A stretch of 53,561 nt of DNA from Parafrankia elaeagni (GCF_000374165.1 NZ_KB893750.1:3100-56660); one strand, 5' to 3'; shown: positions 26,451-35,765, numbered from the stretch's first letter. The notes: generated from the sequence alone by a model not told the origin. Numbers and translations are program-made.

Positions 26451-26566
26451 TGGGCAGTCTAGCGGTCCACCGGCGATCATGGTGGCGGGGGTCCGGCGGC
26501 CGCCTGTGACCTCGTTCGCGCCCCCCGGCGCCCCGCTCCGCGCCACCGTCGGATAGGCTCCCCCAC

Positions 26567-26651
26567 GGAGGATTCGCCTAGTGGCCTAGGGCGCACGCTT
26601 GGAAAGCGTGTTGGGGGCAACCCCTCGAGAGTTCGAATCTCTCATCCTCCG
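26567..26651 (+). tRNA. tRNA-Ser (anticodon GGA)
   Basis: Acceptor stem GGAGGAT (26567-26573) pairs with ATCCTCC (26644-26650). Anticodon stem CACGC/GCGTG encloses TTGGAAA, anticodon GGA at 26601-26603. A long variable arm (GTTGGGGGCAACCCCTC) and the T-loop GTTCGAATC are present. The 3' CCA is not encoded. Confidence 0.96.
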
Positions 26652-27031
26652 CCGTGATCTTCTTGGGTCCGCTGGCCTGCTCAGGCTCTTGACCAGGCGC
26701 AACGTGTCGGCCCCGTTCTCGCTCGACGCCTCCCCCGTCCTGCTGAGGACATGGTGCGGACGTCGTGTCGCACGCGGTACCGCAGCTGCGACCGTCTCGG
26801 CCGCTTTCTGGCCCGCCGAGCGCAACAGATGCGTGTAGAGCGTCCCCGCCCCCACCGGGTCCCGGTAGCGCACCCCGACGACCAGCTCGACGGCACCGGC
26901 TGCCGTGGGATGAGCGTGGCCGAATCCAGATCGACCTTCCGACGGAGCCCTTCTGCTCGGATGCCCCCACCGGGTCGTCGCTATCCGAATCCAAATGATT
27001 GCGATACGCTTCCATTGGGGGGATGTGAGCG
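26652..27031. other. Stretch without a clear gene, downstream of tRNA-Ser
   Basis: No intact gene. On the minus strand a reading about 26700-26900 contains RYRDPVGAGTLYTHLLRS and KAAETVAAAV, which faintly recalls the C-terminal end of tyrosine recombinases (Tyr-x-His-Leu-Leu box). Because integrases use tRNA 3' ends, this may be a relic of an integrated element, but the match is weak and the frame runs on into the tRNA. Confidence 0.3.
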
Positions 27032-28708
27032 ATGTCCGGACTCCGTAGGGGTGTCGTCGCTGTACACGGCCTGTGGCGCCCGGGCGGCGCGGGTTGCCGG
27101 CCACGGGCTTTGAGGTCTGCCGTCGCCGTCGCCCTGACGCTGCTGGGGCTGGATGTTGCTTTCGCGGTGCTGCTGGACCTGCGCTCCGCCCGTGTCGCCA
27201 CGGACCTCGTCTCCGTCGCCGCCCAGTTCGCCGCCGCGGCCGCCTGTTTCTGGACCGCCCGGTGGGTGGGCGGGGCGGAGCGCCGCTGGCGGGTGCTCGT
27301 CGGTCTCACCGCCACCGGAGCGATGCTCGCCAGCCTCGCGATCGTACCGACGTTGCTGGCCGGAGACCTGCCCCACAGGCAAGGCATGTCCCCGGGGTAC
27401 GCCGTCTTCCTCTCCCTCTACGGGGTGGCCCTTGCCGGGCTGCTGTCCGTGCCCACCGACCCGGTGGATGACCGGGGCGGGAGTGCTGGCGGGCGGCGGC
27501 GCGGCGTCTACCGCTGGTATGCGATCACTCTGCTGGACTGCCTGCTGATCGCGGGCTCGCTCGTCCTGTTGCAGTGGGGGACGGTGCTCTCCGCGGTCGT
27601 CCAGACGGGCCCCGACATCAGACCGTTCCGGCTCGCCCTGACCCACCAGGGTGCCGGCCTGATCCTCGCCACCGCCGTCGTGCTGATCGCCAGCTTCCGC
27701 CGACCCCGCGCCCCCGCGACACTGGCACTGCTGGGCACTGGCCTGCTGGCCTACGGACTCACCACCAACATCATTTCCTACGTCGCCGCGGAGCACGGGT
27801 TCCACCTGCCGCCCTGGGGCCTGATCGGGTTCGCTTTCGCCTTCCTGCTGATCTTCCTTGCCGCGTTCGTCCCGGTCCCGACCCGCACGCCCTCCGAGGG
27901 CCCCGCCCCGCCCAGCCCGCGGGTGATGTGGGCACACGCCGCGCTGCCCTACGCCGCGCTCACCGCCGCGGGCCTGCTGATCCTGGGCAAGCTGGCCACC
28001 GGTGCCCGCCTCGACTGGTTCGAGACCTACGGGATGATCACACTGCTGGTGCTCGCCCTGCTCCGGCAGATGGTCACCCTCGCCGAGAACACCCGGCTGC
28101 TCGCCGAGATCCGGGAACGCGAACGGCAACTGCACCACCAGGCGTTCCACGACCCGCTGACCGGCCTGGCGAACCGGGCACTGTTCACCCGCCGGCTGCA
28201 ACGAGCCCTCACCCAGGGCACCGACAGCGACGCCACCAACGCTCCCGCCGACGGCACGGTGTCTGTCCTGTTCCTGGACCTCGACGGCTTCAAACGGGTC
28301 AACGACGCCTTCGGCCACGCCATCGGTGACGAACTCCTCCAGATCAGCGCCGACCGGCTACGCGCGGAAACCCGCGCCATCGACACCGTCGCCCGCCTCG
28401 GCGGCGACGAGTTCGGCGTCATCCTCGACGGCGGCGGCCCCGACGACCCCCGCCGTATCGGCGAACGGCTCGCCACCGCCATCCAGGCCCCCTGCCTGCT
28501 GGCGGGGCGGCCCTACACCCCCCATGCCAGTCTCGGCCTGGTCACCCTCGACAGCGCCGCCCACCGACCCGCCACTCCCGACATCCTGATCCACCAGGCC
28601 GACCTGGCCATGTACGCCGCCAAACGGGAACAAGCCGGCGGACTCGTCATCTACGAACCCGAGATACCCACCCCCACCCACCGCCCCGGCCGCCCTGGGC
28701 AGTCATAG
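27032..28708 (+). CDS. Membrane diguanylate cyclase (GGDEF)
   Basis: 558 residues. About 370 N-terminal residues form eight to ten predicted membrane helices with no recognised sensor family. The GGDEF domain begins FHDPLTGLANRALFTRRL and has an intact active site RLGGDEFGVILDG, plus the metal aspartate in LFLDLDGFKRVNDAFGH. It makes cyclic di-GMP from two GTP. No inhibitory RxxD site is obvious and there is no EAL domain. ATG at 27032 after GGGGGGAT (27017-27024). Codon use is normal for the window. Confidence 0.93.
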   Translation: MSGLRRGVVAVHGLWRPGGAGCRPRALRSAVAVALTLLGLDVAFAVLLDLRSARVATDLVSVAAQFAAAAACFWTARWVGGAERRWRVLVGLTATGAMLASLAIVPTLLAGDLPHRQGMSPGYAVFLSLYGVALAGLLSVPTDPVDDRGGSAGGRRRGVYRWYAITLLDCLLIAGSLVLLQWGTVLSAVVQTGPDIRPFRLALTHQGAGLILATAVVLIASFRRPRAPATLALLGTGLLAYGLTTNIISYVAAEHGFHLPPWGLIGFAFAFLLIFLAAFVPVPTRTPSEGPAPPSPRVMWAHAALPYAALTAAGLLILGKLATGARLDWFETYGMITLLVLALLRQMVTLAENTRLLAEIRERERQLHHQAFHDPLTGLANRALFTRRLQRALTQGTDSDATNAPADGTVSVLFLDLDGFKRVNDAFGHAIGDELLQISADRLRAETRAIDTVARLGGDEFGVILDGGGPDDPRRIGERLATAIQAPCLLAGRPYTPHASLGLVTLDSAAHRPATPDILIHQADLAMYAAKREQAGGLVIYEPEIPTPTHRPGRPGQS

Positions 28709-28821
28709 ACAGCCAACGCGCTGGCGCAGGCGCTGCTACGCCGGTCGCGGCCAGATCCGGAGCAGGCCGCGGACGCCGCATCCCGGGCCCACAGGCGGGC
28801 ACTGCCAGCAGGGAGCAGCGG

Positions 28822-29055
28822 ATGACCATCGTGTTCGGCCAGCCAGACACCCACGGTGTTCCGACCGTGCTGACGCCGCGGCTGGTGCTGCGCGGCTGGC
28901 GTGCGGACGACGTCCCTGCCTACCTGGAGATCGTGACCGGGGAAGGGATGGCCGACCACACTCCCCAGCCGAAGATGGAGGCCGCCGCCTGGTCGCAGAC
29001 CGCGTTTCAGACCGGGCGCTGGGCCCTGCGCGGGTACGAAGGTGCTGGCCGCTGA
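28822..29055 (+). pseudogene. Truncated GNAT acetyltransferase
   Basis: 77 residues. Residues 15-37 (VLTPRLVLRGWRADDVPAYLEI region) match the N-terminal strand and helix of RimJ-like GNAT acetyltransferases, but the acetyl-CoA binding core is absent. The rest does not follow the family. It is probably the decayed start of a gene; a small real protein is less likely. Confidence 0.55.
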
Positions 29056-29096
29056 CATCCTCAGGCACTGGGAGACCCGCTCGGGACGACCGGAAC

Positions 29097-29273
29097 CCAC
29101 GCGGCGGGTCGCCCGTCGTGTACTGGGCGGTCGCCGACCTGGATGCCGTCCGCGGACAGCTCCTCGACGCCGGCTGCCTCCACCACCGCGGGCCGCTCAC
29201 GGTCGCGGAGGGGCGGCGAATCTGCCAGGTCGTCGATCCCTTCGGGGCAGTCATCGGCCTCGAAGGGCCTTGA
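29097..29273 (+). pseudogene. C-terminal fragment of a VOC/glyoxalase protein
   Basis: Reading 29109-29273 gives SPVVYWAVADLDAVRGQLLDA, then GRRICQVVDPFGAVIGLEGP and a TGA. This is the last beta-alpha-beta module of glyoxalase-fold (VOC) proteins, including the VVDPFG turn. No start codon or N-terminal module is present. Together with the GNAT piece it marks a deletion-scarred locus beside the toxin-antitoxin genes. From 29274 to 29512 nothing else was recognised except the operator below. Confidence 0.6.
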
Positions 29274-29493
29274 GGCGATCGGCGGGCTCGGCCACACCGC
29301 CCAGGCCGCGACCAACCATGACCAGGCTGACGACGCCCATGACCTGGGCAATCACTGCGGCGGACCATCCAAGTGCCGAGGCGCCCACCGCTCCTGGCGG
29401 ACCAGCCAGGTCCTCCACGGCAGCCCACGCCCCGCCACGGCCGTCTGGTCGCCGCATCGTCGGTCCTGCGACCATTGGTAAGGAGTATGACAC

Positions 29494-29511
29494 CAAGAGT
29501 ATGGTCTCTTG
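29494..29511. promoter_or_regulatory. Inverted repeat at the antitoxin start (probable autoregulatory operator)
   Basis: CAAGAG-N6-CTCTTG, perfect six-base arms, ending two bases before the ATG at 29513. GTATG also occurs three times here (29485, 29499, 29511 vicinity). Ribbon-helix-helix antitoxins bind such short inverted repeats over their own promoters. Confidence 0.6.
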
Positions 29512-29512
29512 T

Positions 29513-29791
29513 ATGGCAACGAAGAAGATCACGGTGACGATTCCCGAGGATCTCCTGGACGAGATCCGCGCGGAGGCGGCAGAGCGGGGCCTGTCGGCGT
29601 ACGTCGCTGACGCGCTGCGCTTCAAGCGCGACCGGGACCGGCTCCTCGAACTGGTCGACTGGCTGCAGGAAGAACACGGCCCCGTCGCCGAGGACGAGCG
29701 TGCGGCGGCGCTCGACGAGTTGGAGGATCTCGACGCCGAACATGAGCGGCGCCGTGCCGCCGGGCAGAACAACGCCGGAGAGGCGGCGTGA
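29513..29791 (+). CDS. Ribbon-helix-helix antitoxin
   Basis: 92 residues. ATKKITVTIPEDLLDEIRAEAAERGLSAYVADALR is the classic ribbon-helix-helix fold: one strand, then two helices. The acidic C-terminal half (EDERAAALDELEDLDAEHERR) would wrap and neutralise the toxin. ATG 29513 is used; ATG 29501 would add four residues. Its stop overlaps the toxin start (GTGA), the usual coupling of antitoxin to toxin. Confidence 0.85.
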   Translation: MATKKITVTIPEDLLDEIRAEAAERGLSAYVADALRFKRDRDRLLELVDWLQEEHGPVAEDERAAALDELEDLDAEHERRRAAGQNNAGEAA

Positions 29792-30213
29792 AGGAGCGGA
29801 CCGGTGAGTACGGGCAGCGCCCGCTCCGTGTCTTCGTACTGGACTGTGAAGCACTGTCCCTCGCGGTACGCGGCGATCGGAAGATGATCGCCTGGCTCGA
29901 CCTCGCGGCGCGAGGGGAGGCCGAGGTGGTGACCTCTCCGATGACACTGGTCGAGGCGTACGACGGCAGAACGACCGAACAGCGCTGGGACTGGGTACTG
30001 TCCCGGCTTCAGGTCGTCGACATCGGGAAGGACGAGGCCCGCCAGGCGCGCCGACTTCTGGCCAACGCCAGGTTGCACGGCCACAAGTACGCGATCGATG
30101 CCGTGCTCGCCGTCATCGCGCGACAGCAGAGGGGACAGGTCACCGTCTTCACGTCGGACGTCGACGACCTGGAGAAGCTGGTTCCGGACACGATCGTCGT
30201 CAAGAAGGTGTGA
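29788..30213 (+). CDS. PIN-domain toxin (VapC-like)
   Basis: 141 residues. PIN ribonucleases cut RNA (often tRNA) when free of antitoxin. The acidic active site can be placed: Asp19 in VFVLDCEALS, Glu56 in TLVEAYDG, the Asp in YAIDAVLAVIA and the Asp in VFTSDVDDLEKL. GTG start at 29788 overlaps the antitoxin stop. The following 205 bp to the SHOCT gene hold no gene. Confidence 0.85.
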   Translation: MKERTGEYGQRPLRVFVLDCEALSLAVRGDRKMIAWLDLAARGEAEVVTSPMTLVEAYDGRTTEQRWDWVLSRLQVVDIGKDEARQARRLLANARLHGHKYAIDAVLAVIARQQRGQVTVFTSDVDDLEKLVPDTIVVKKV

Positions 30214-30418
30214 CCGGCCCGCGGTGGTCTCAGTGCTGGTCTCATGCACCCACGTCCAGCACCGTCCGGAACCCCACCATCACCCGCTCCGCCGCAGGCC
30301 AGACCGACGCCAGCACGACGCCCGCAGGATGGTGGCGATGCTCGGGAAGGGAGGGGTGGCCGTGGCCGCGCTGGAAGTGGGTGGGCGTGCCGCAGCCGGT
30401 CAGCGCCTCGGTTGGTCG

Positions 30419-30730
30419 TCAGCGTTTGACGGGGTGGTCGGCCGTCTCGCGGAGGGTGGCGAGGCGGGCGCGGTACTCCTGTTCGTCGATCTCACCGCGG
30501 GCGAAGCGGTCGGCCAGGACCTGCTCGGGGGACAGCCCGGTGGGTCCCCCGGTTTCCGCAGGCCCGGCGGGTGGCCGCACCGGGGGACGAGCGCGGTCGC
30601 CGGCGTGGGCCAGTGCCCGTACCACCAGCACCGCCCCGATGATGAGCACAGCCCAGAACAGCAGCATGCCCAGGGACATGGCGAACCAGCCCCAGCCGTT
30701 CATGCCGTGGCCGTCATGCCAGTACATCAT
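30419..30730 (-). CDS. SHOCT-domain small membrane protein
   Basis: 103 residues. His/Trp/Met-rich N-terminus (MMYWHDGHGMNGWGW), one membrane helix (about 15-40), a Pro-rich link, then a SHOCT module (GLSPEQVLADRFARGEIDEQEYRARLATL). Such proteins often accompany copper exporters in actinobacteria. It is the last gene of the copZ-copA operon, 152 bp after copA; GGAAGGTGG precedes the ATG at 30730. The exact role is unknown; His and Met residues could bind copper at the membrane surface. Confidence 0.8.
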   Translation of the reverse strand: MMYWHDGHGMNGWGWFAMSLGMLLFWAVLIIGAVLVVRALAHAGDRARPPVRPPAGPAETGGPTGLSPEQVLADRFARGEIDEQEYRARLATLRETADHPVKR

Positions 30731-30882
30731 CACTGCCACCTTCCGGAGTGAGTGGACGGACGGCCCGAATCGGATCCCGCTCCGCACTCCCTCCCACCTC
30801 CAGGGTGCGGCGACTCGCGCGAGAGCGCAGGTGCTGGACGACCCGCGGCCACCGGGCGGTCCGGACCCGGACCGTGGGGGCT

Positions 30883-33276
30883 TCAGCTGGATATCTTCGG
30901 GGTGTCTCGGCGGGATGGGGAGATGGGCGCTGCCGTGGTGGCCGGGGCGTCGACCTGTGCGGTGAAGCGGCGCAGGCGCAGGCTGTTGGCGACGACGAAC
31001 ACCGAGCTGAACGCCATGGAGGCACCGGCGATCATCGGGTTGAGCAGGCCTGCCGCGGCCAGGGGCAGCGCCGCGAGGTTGTAGGCGAATGCCCAGAACA
31101 GGTTGCCCTTGATGGTCGCCAGGGTGCGGCGGGAGAGCCGGATCGCGTCGACAGCGGCCCGCAGGTCGCCGCGGACGAGAGTGAGATCGCTGGCCTCGAT
31201 GGCGACGTCGGTGCCGGTGCCCATGGCGAGGCCGAGGTCGGCCTGGGCGAGGGCGGGGGCGTCGTTGACGCCGTCGCCGACCATCGCGACGACCTTGCCC
31301 TCGGCCTGCAGGCGCCTGACCACGTCGACCTTGTCGGCCGGCAGCACCTCCGCGATGAGGGTGCCCGGGCCGGTCTCGATGCCGACCTCTGCCGCGACCG
31401 TGCGGGCGACGGCCGTGTTGTCGCCGGTGAGCAGCACGGGGGTGAGCCCCAGCCGGCGGAGCTGGGCGACGGCCTGGGCCGAGGTGGGTTTCACGACGTC
31501 CGCGACGACGAGGACGGCGCGGGCCTTCCCGTCCCAGGCGACGCCGACGGCGGTGCGGCCGGCCGCCTCGGCGGTGGTCCTGGCCGTGGTGAGGTCGGGC
31601 GGCAGCGGCTGGCTCCACTTCTCCAGGAGAGCCGCCCGCCCGATGAGGACGGCGTGCCCGTCGACGACCCCCTGGACACCGAGTCCTTCGAGGTTGCTGA
31701 ACTGCTCGACGTCGGGCAGGTCGCCGACCCGTTCGCGGGCGCCGCGGGCGACCGCGGCGGCGATCGGGTGTTCGGACGCGTTCTCCAACGCTCCGGCGAG
31801 CCGCAGCATCTCGGTCTCGTCGACGCCGGCGGCGACGTGGATCTCGACCAGGTTCATGCGTCCCGTGGTGACGGTGCCGGTCTTGTCGAGCACGATCGTG
31901 TCGACGCGTCGGGTGGATTCGAGTACTTCGGGGCCCTTGATGAGGATGCCGAGCTGCGCTCCCCGGCCTGTTCCGACCAGCAGCGCCGTCGGGGTGGCCA
32001 GCCCGAGGGCACACGGGCAGGCGATGATCAGCACGGCGACCGCGGCGGTGAACGCGGCGGCCGGGCCGGCGCCCGCGCCGAGCCAGAAGGCCAGGGTGGC
32101 CGCGGCCAGGGTGATGACGACCGGCACGAACACGCCGGAGATCCGGTCGGCGAGCCGCTGCGCGGCGGCCTTGCCGTTCTGGGCGTCCTCGACGAGCCGG
32201 GCCATCTGGGCCAGCTGGGTGTCGGCGCCGACCCGGGTGGCGCGTACGACCAGTCGCCCGCCGGCGTTCACCGTCGCTCCGGTGACGGAGTCGCCCGGGG
32301 CGACCTCCACGGGGACGGACTCGCCGGTCAGCATCGAGGCGTCGACGGCCGAGGAGCCTTCGTCGACCACACCGTCGGTGGCGATCCGCTCGCCGGGCCG
32401 GACGACGAACCGCTCGCCGACGGCCAGCTGCCCGATCGGGAGCCGGACCTCCGTGCCGTCCCGCAGGACCGCCACGTCCTTGGCACCGAGCTCGAGCAGC
32501 GCGCGCAGCGCGGCGCCGGCCTGCCGCCTGGCCCGCGCCTCGAAGTAGCGGCCGGCGAGGATGAAGGTGGTGACTCCGGCCGCGACTTCCAGGTAGATGT
32601 TGCCGGTGCCGTCGCCGCGGGCGATCGTCAGCTCGAACGGGTGCGTCATCCCCGGCGTCCCGGCTGTGCCGAACTGCAGCGCGTACAACGACCAGCCGAA
32701 CGCCGCACCGACCCCGATCGAGATCAGCGTGTCCATCGTCGCGGCGCCGTGTCGCAGGTTCGTCCAGGCGGCGCGGTGGAAGGGCCAGGCGGCCCAGGTC
32801 ACGACGGGGCTCGCCAGGGCGAGCGAGAACCACTGCCAGTTCGTGAACTGCAGCGCTGGGACCATCGCCAGCACGATGACCGGAACCGCGAGCACGATGC
32901 TGGTGACCAGGCGGTGGCGCAGTGGTCGAGCCGGATCGGGTTCGGAGCCCGCCACACCCGCTGCCGCTGCCGATTCCAGGCCCGCGGCCGGTGGTCGGGG
33001 CAGTTCGGCGGTGTAGCCGGCTGCCTGCACCTGGGCGACCAGCACGGCCGGGTCGACGCCCTCGGGGGCGCTCACCCGGGCCTTCTCAGTGGCGTAGTTG
33101 ACGGTGGCGGTGACGCCGTCGAGCTTGTTCAGCCTGCGTTCGATCCGGTTGGCGCAGGAGGCACAGGTCATCCCGCCGATCGCGAGCTCGATCTCGGTGA
33201 CCGGGGCGTCGGTGGCGTGCGCCGTGGTGGTGGTGTCGGTTGTGGTTGTGGTTGTGGTTGTGGCGGTGGCGCTCAT
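30883..33276 (-). CDS. copA: Copper-exporting P1B-type ATPase
   Basis: 797 residues. An unusual Thr-rich leader (residues 5-18, partly from a GGTTGT hexamer repeat at 33238-33261) precedes one HMA domain with GGMTCASC (Cys38, Cys41). Then eight helices with the metal site CPC ([13 protein letters not shown]), phosphorylation DKTGT, the SEHPIAA nucleotide motif and [12 protein letters not shown]. Helices 7-8 have the YN and MxxSS pairs ([22 protein letters not shown]), which mark Cu(I) specificity. It pumps Cu(I) out using ATP, fed by CopZ. Second to last gene in a four-gene operon behind a CsoR-type operator. Confidence 0.95.
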   Translation of the reverse strand: MSATATTTTTTTTDTTTTAHATDAPVTEIELAIGGMTCASCANRIERRLNKLDGVTATVNYATEKARVSAPEGVDPAVLVAQVQAAGYTAELPRPPAAGLESAAAAGVAGSEPDPARPLRHRLVTSIVLAVPVIVLAMVPALQFTNWQWFSLALASPVVTWAAWPFHRAAWTNLRHGAATMDTLISIGVGAAFGWSLYALQFGTAGTPGMTHPFELTIARGDGTGNIYLEVAAGVTTFILAGRYFEARARRQAGAALRALLELGAKDVAVLRDGTEVRLPIGQLAVGERFVVRPGERIATDGVVDEGSSAVDASMLTGESVPVEVAPGDSVTGATVNAGGRLVVRATRVGADTQLAQMARLVEDAQNGKAAAQRLADRISGVFVPVVITLAAATLAFWLGAGAGPAAAFTAAVAVLIIACPCALGLATPTALLVGTGRGAQLGILIKGPEVLESTRRVDTIVLDKTGTVTTGRMNLVEIHVAAGVDETEMLRLAGALENASEHPIAAAVARGARERVGDLPDVEQFSNLEGLGVQGVVDGHAVLIGRAALLEKWSQPLPPDLTTARTTAEAAGRTAVGVAWDGKARAVLVVADVVKPTSAQAVAQLRRLGLTPVLLTGDNTAVARTVAAEVGIETGPGTLIAEVLPADKVDVVRRLQAEGKVVAMVGDGVNDAPALAQADLGLAMGTGTDVAIEASDLTLVRGDLRAAVDAIRLSRRTLATIKGNLFWAFAYNLAALPLAAAGLLNPMIAGASMAFSSVFVVANSLRLRRFTAQVDAPATTAAPISPSRRDTPKISS

Positions 33277-33300
33277 GCCGGTCGATGTCTCCTCTCGCGA

Positions 33301-34299
33301 TCAGTGTCCATGGCCGTCGTCGGCGTGCCCCGCCGCGGGCGATGCCGTGGGCGATGTCGTGGGCGATGCGGTGGCGGCGTCCGGCACGGCCGGTCCGGTG
33401 GGCACCGTGAACTCCGCTGTGCGGACGACTCCGTCGTGCCGGAAGTCGAGGAACAGCCGGTAGCGGCCTTCGGTCGGCACATCGGCCACGAACGGGATGT
33501 CCGGGCCGGCCGACGTTTCCTCACCGTCTGGATGTACGTGCAGGTAGGCCAGGTCGCCCTCACGCAGCGCCACCAGGTGCCCGTGGGCGCCGAGGTAGGG
33601 CTCCAGGTCCGTCACCGGCCGTCCGTCCCTGCGAACCGTCAGGGTGAGCGGCGACGCCTGCCCGCCGACCAGGTCACCGGCGAGAGTCACCTCGTAGCCG
33701 TCCACCGAAGCGCTGCGTGTCGGCAGGTGGGTGATCGGCTCGAACAGGCCCGGGGCGGTCAGGTCGACGCCCAGGGTGGTGGCCGCGGCGCCGGTGGGGG
33801 TGAAGTCCGCGAACGCCCGGTAGGAACCGGCTGTGCGCACCGGCAGGGGAACGGACCAGGTCCCGTCGGGCGCCATCGTCGGATGGAGGTGCTGGAACGC
33901 GCTGCCGTCACGGCGCACCACGATCAGGTGCATCCGCCTGTCGTGCTCGACGTCGAAGGCGGTGACGGTTTCCCCGCCGGGCCCGGTGATCCGGAACGTG
34001 AAGTCGTCCGTGTCATCCAGTGACAAGGTCGACACGGTGGGCGTGAAGGTGTAGCCGCTCAGGCTCGACGCCAACCCGCCCGGCAGGTCCGGGTCGTTGT
34101 CCGGGTCGTTGTCCGAGGCGTCATCCGGGGCGGTGCCGCCGTGGCCGTCCCCGTGGCCGGTGCCGCCGGTGTCGGAGCTGTGCTCCGGGCTGGCGGTGAC
34201 CGCGTCCAACGGACCGACCGCCGCGCCGACGCCGTAGGCGCCGCCGATGACCAGGGCGAGCGCTGCGCCGAAGGCGGACAGTCTCGTGATCGTGTTCAT
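33301..34299 (-). CDS. Secreted or membrane-anchored metal-binding-like protein
   Basis: 332 residues. N-terminal signal or anchor helix (LSAFGAALALVIGGAYGVGAAVG), then a His/Asp-rich segment (GGTGHGDGHGGTAPDD and repeated DNDPDNDPD), two beta-rich domains, and a His-rich end (HADDGHGH). Conserved spots MHLIVVRRD, QHLHPTM and YLGAHGHLVAL, YLHVHPDG look like repeated histidine sites of a periplasmic-type metal protein found near copA in actinobacteria. It probably binds copper outside the membrane. Located between copZ and copA, 24 bp before copA. Confidence 0.8.
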   Translation of the reverse strand: MNTITRLSAFGAALALVIGGAYGVGAAVGPLDAVTASPEHSSDTGGTGHGDGHGGTAPDDASDNDPDNDPDLPGGLASSLSGYTFTPTVSTLSLDDTDDFTFRITGPGGETVTAFDVEHDRRMHLIVVRRDGSAFQHLHPTMAPDGTWSVPLPVRTAGSYRAFADFTPTGAAATTLGVDLTAPGLFEPITHLPTRSASVDGYEVTLAGDLVGGQASPLTLTVRRDGRPVTDLEPYLGAHGHLVALREGDLAYLHVHPDGEETSAGPDIPFVADVPTEGRYRLFLDFRHDGVVRTAEFTVPTGPAVPDAATASPTTSPTASPAAGHADDGHGH

Positions 34300-34365
34300 T
34301 CGCGTTCCCTTCTCTCCCCTCTCGCGGGGCCTGGCCGTGGGCCGCGTCCCGCAGGGGCGCCGGCC

Positions 34366-34572
34366 TCAGCCGACGAGCTGGTAGCCGGCCTCCTCGACCG
34401 CGGTGCGCACCTTGGCCGGATCGAGCTCCTGGCCGCTGGTCACGGTGACCGCGCCGGAGCCCAGGTCCACGGCCACGTCGGTGACGCCGGCGATCTCGCC
34501 GAGTTCCTCGGTGACCGAGGCGACGCAGTGGGCGCAGGTCATGCCCGTGACCGTGTAAGTGATCTCGCTCAT
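34366..34572 (-). CDS. copZ: Copper chaperone (HMA domain)
   Basis: 68 residues, a stand-alone heavy-metal-associated domain: YTVTGMTCAHCVASVTEEL with the CxxC Cu(I) site. It delivers Cu(I) to CopA and can pass copper to CsoR-type sensors. ATG at 34572 is chosen because MSEITYTV fits the family start and GGGAGAGG lies upstream; the longer frame would read through the leader toward the CsoR box. First gene of the operon. Confidence 0.92.
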   Translation of the reverse strand: MSEITYTVTGMTCAHCVASVTEELGEIAGVTDVAVDLGSGAVTVTSGQELDPAKVRTAVEEAGYQLVG

Positions 34573-34644
34573 CAGAGGTCCTCTCCCAAGGCTGGACGCT
34601 TCAGGGGCTGGGGCGATGCGCCGGAACCCCGACGCATTCAAACC

Positions 34645-34661
34645 ATACCCCCGGGGGGTAT
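34645..34661. promoter_or_regulatory. CsoR-type copper operator
   Basis: ATACCCCCGGGGGGTAT, the G/C-tract palindrome with TAT ends typical of CsoR boxes, 73 bp before the copZ start. CsoR leaves the DNA when it binds Cu(I). No csoR gene is present in this window, so the sensor must be elsewhere. Confidence 0.8.
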
Positions 34662-34703
34662 CCAGGGGAAGGGTGGGGGCCGGGGAAGAGTGGGAACTCG
34701 GAC

Positions 34704-35765
34704 TCAGTCGTCGTGAGGTGCGGTGCCCGGAGAATGGGCGTGGCCCGACGTGGGCTGGGGCTGCTGCTCCGGCTCGCGGCTCTCACCCGCCACCGGCGGT
34801 GTGGGAGTCACCCCGCCCTCGCCGCCGGCGGGTGTCGCCGGATGCTCCTCGCCATCACTGTGGGGATGCGGGACGGACTCCTCTGTCACCTCGTGGCCGT
34901 GGCCATGGCTGTGCGAACCGGCGAGTTCCACGGCGGGCAGCGCGAGACCGGTGACCCCGGCGCCGGCGGCACCGATCACGACGGCCGCGCTGAACGAGGA
35001 GCGGAACCCGCGCGTGTGCCGGGACCACAGGCTCCACAGCACGAGGACGCAGACCGCTGCCTCGAACGCGACCGTGGTGAGGTCGACTCTGTCGACCTGT
35101 TCGGGCAGGCCGGAGTGGGGGCCGACGGGCAGCCCGGAGGTCCGGCTGACCGCCCACAACAGGATCGACCCGGTGTTGACCAGTAGGCCCGCCGCCATCG
35201 TCGGCAGGCTGGCCGTCCGCATCACGGCGAGGGCCCAGCCCACCTGGAAGATCGCGGTCGCGAAGAAGAACACCCCTGACAGCGGCCAGTCCCCGAAGTG
35301 GCTCGGCGCGACGGCGAGATGGGTGGCGGCGGCGCCGAGCGAGGCGAACGACGCCGTGATCCTGCCTGCCCCGAGGTCGGTCATGATCCGAGGAGCGGCT
35401 CGCTCGTACCCGTACCGGGTATCCGAACCAGGCCGCTCGGAACCAGGCCGCTCGGAGGCCGTCCCCGGCCGGCGGGGTGGCCTCCTGGTCGGGGTCGCGT
35501 TGCGGGCGGCGTGGCGCCCCGGCCGGCGGATCACAAGTGGTGCGGTGGGTGCACCGTCCACGGCCCGTCTCATGTGGTCAGGCGGGACGGCGCGGTAGTC
35601 GTACGGGCCGGTGGGCGGTGCCGTGTCGATGGGCCACTCCCCGGCCGAACGCCCGTGGTGTCGTCCACCCGGAGCTTCGTCCGCGGCGGCGTGCCGCCGG
35701 CTCGTGTGTCCGTTGCTCAGGTCCGTCAGATCCGTCAGGTCCGTTCCGCCCGTCAAATCCGTCAC
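34704..35765 (-). CDS. His-rich multi-helix membrane protein
   Basis: 353 residues. A hydrophilic 125-residue N-terminus (with repeats like DLTDLTDL and ERPGSERPGS) leads to about five helices (GVFFFATAIFQVGWALAVM, AAVCVLVLWSLW, and others) and a His-rich C-terminal tail (SHSHGHGHEVTEE, PHPHSDGEEHP, SGHAHSPG). The His clusters suggest divalent or copper ion binding. GTG at 35765 overlaps the TGA of the upstream HMA gene (GTGA), which supports the long start; an internal ATG (MTDLGAGRITASF) is an alternative and would remove the N-terminus. No named family was recognised. Confidence 0.75.
   Translation of the reverse strand: MTDLTGGTDLTDLTDLSNGHTSRRHAAADEAPGGRHHGRSAGEWPIDTAPPTGPYDYRAVPPDHMRRAVDGAPTAPLVIRRPGRHAARNATPTRRPPRRPGTASERPGSERPGSDTRYGYERAAPRIMTDLGAGRITASFASLGAAATHLAVAPSHFGDWPLSGVFFFATAIFQVGWALAVMRTASLPTMAAGLLVNTGSILLWAVSRTSGLPVGPHSGLPEQVDRVDLTTVAFEAAVCVLVLWSLWSRHTRGFRSSFSAAVVIGAAGAGVTGLALPAVELAGSHSHGHGHEVTEESVPHPHSDGEEHPATPAGGEGGVTPTPPVAGESREPEQQPQPTSGHAHSPGTAPHDD

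Noticed and set aside
30419-32833. Very long open frame (about 800 codons) on the same strand as copA
   Set aside because: It is an Arg/Gly/Pro-rich out-of-frame reading of copA caused by high GC; only its last 103 codons (the SHOCT gene) are a real protein.
30748-34023. Open frame of over 1000 codons antisense to the copper operon
   Set aside because: Composition is that of a reverse reading of GC-rich codons, and no family motif appears; copA on the other strand is certain.
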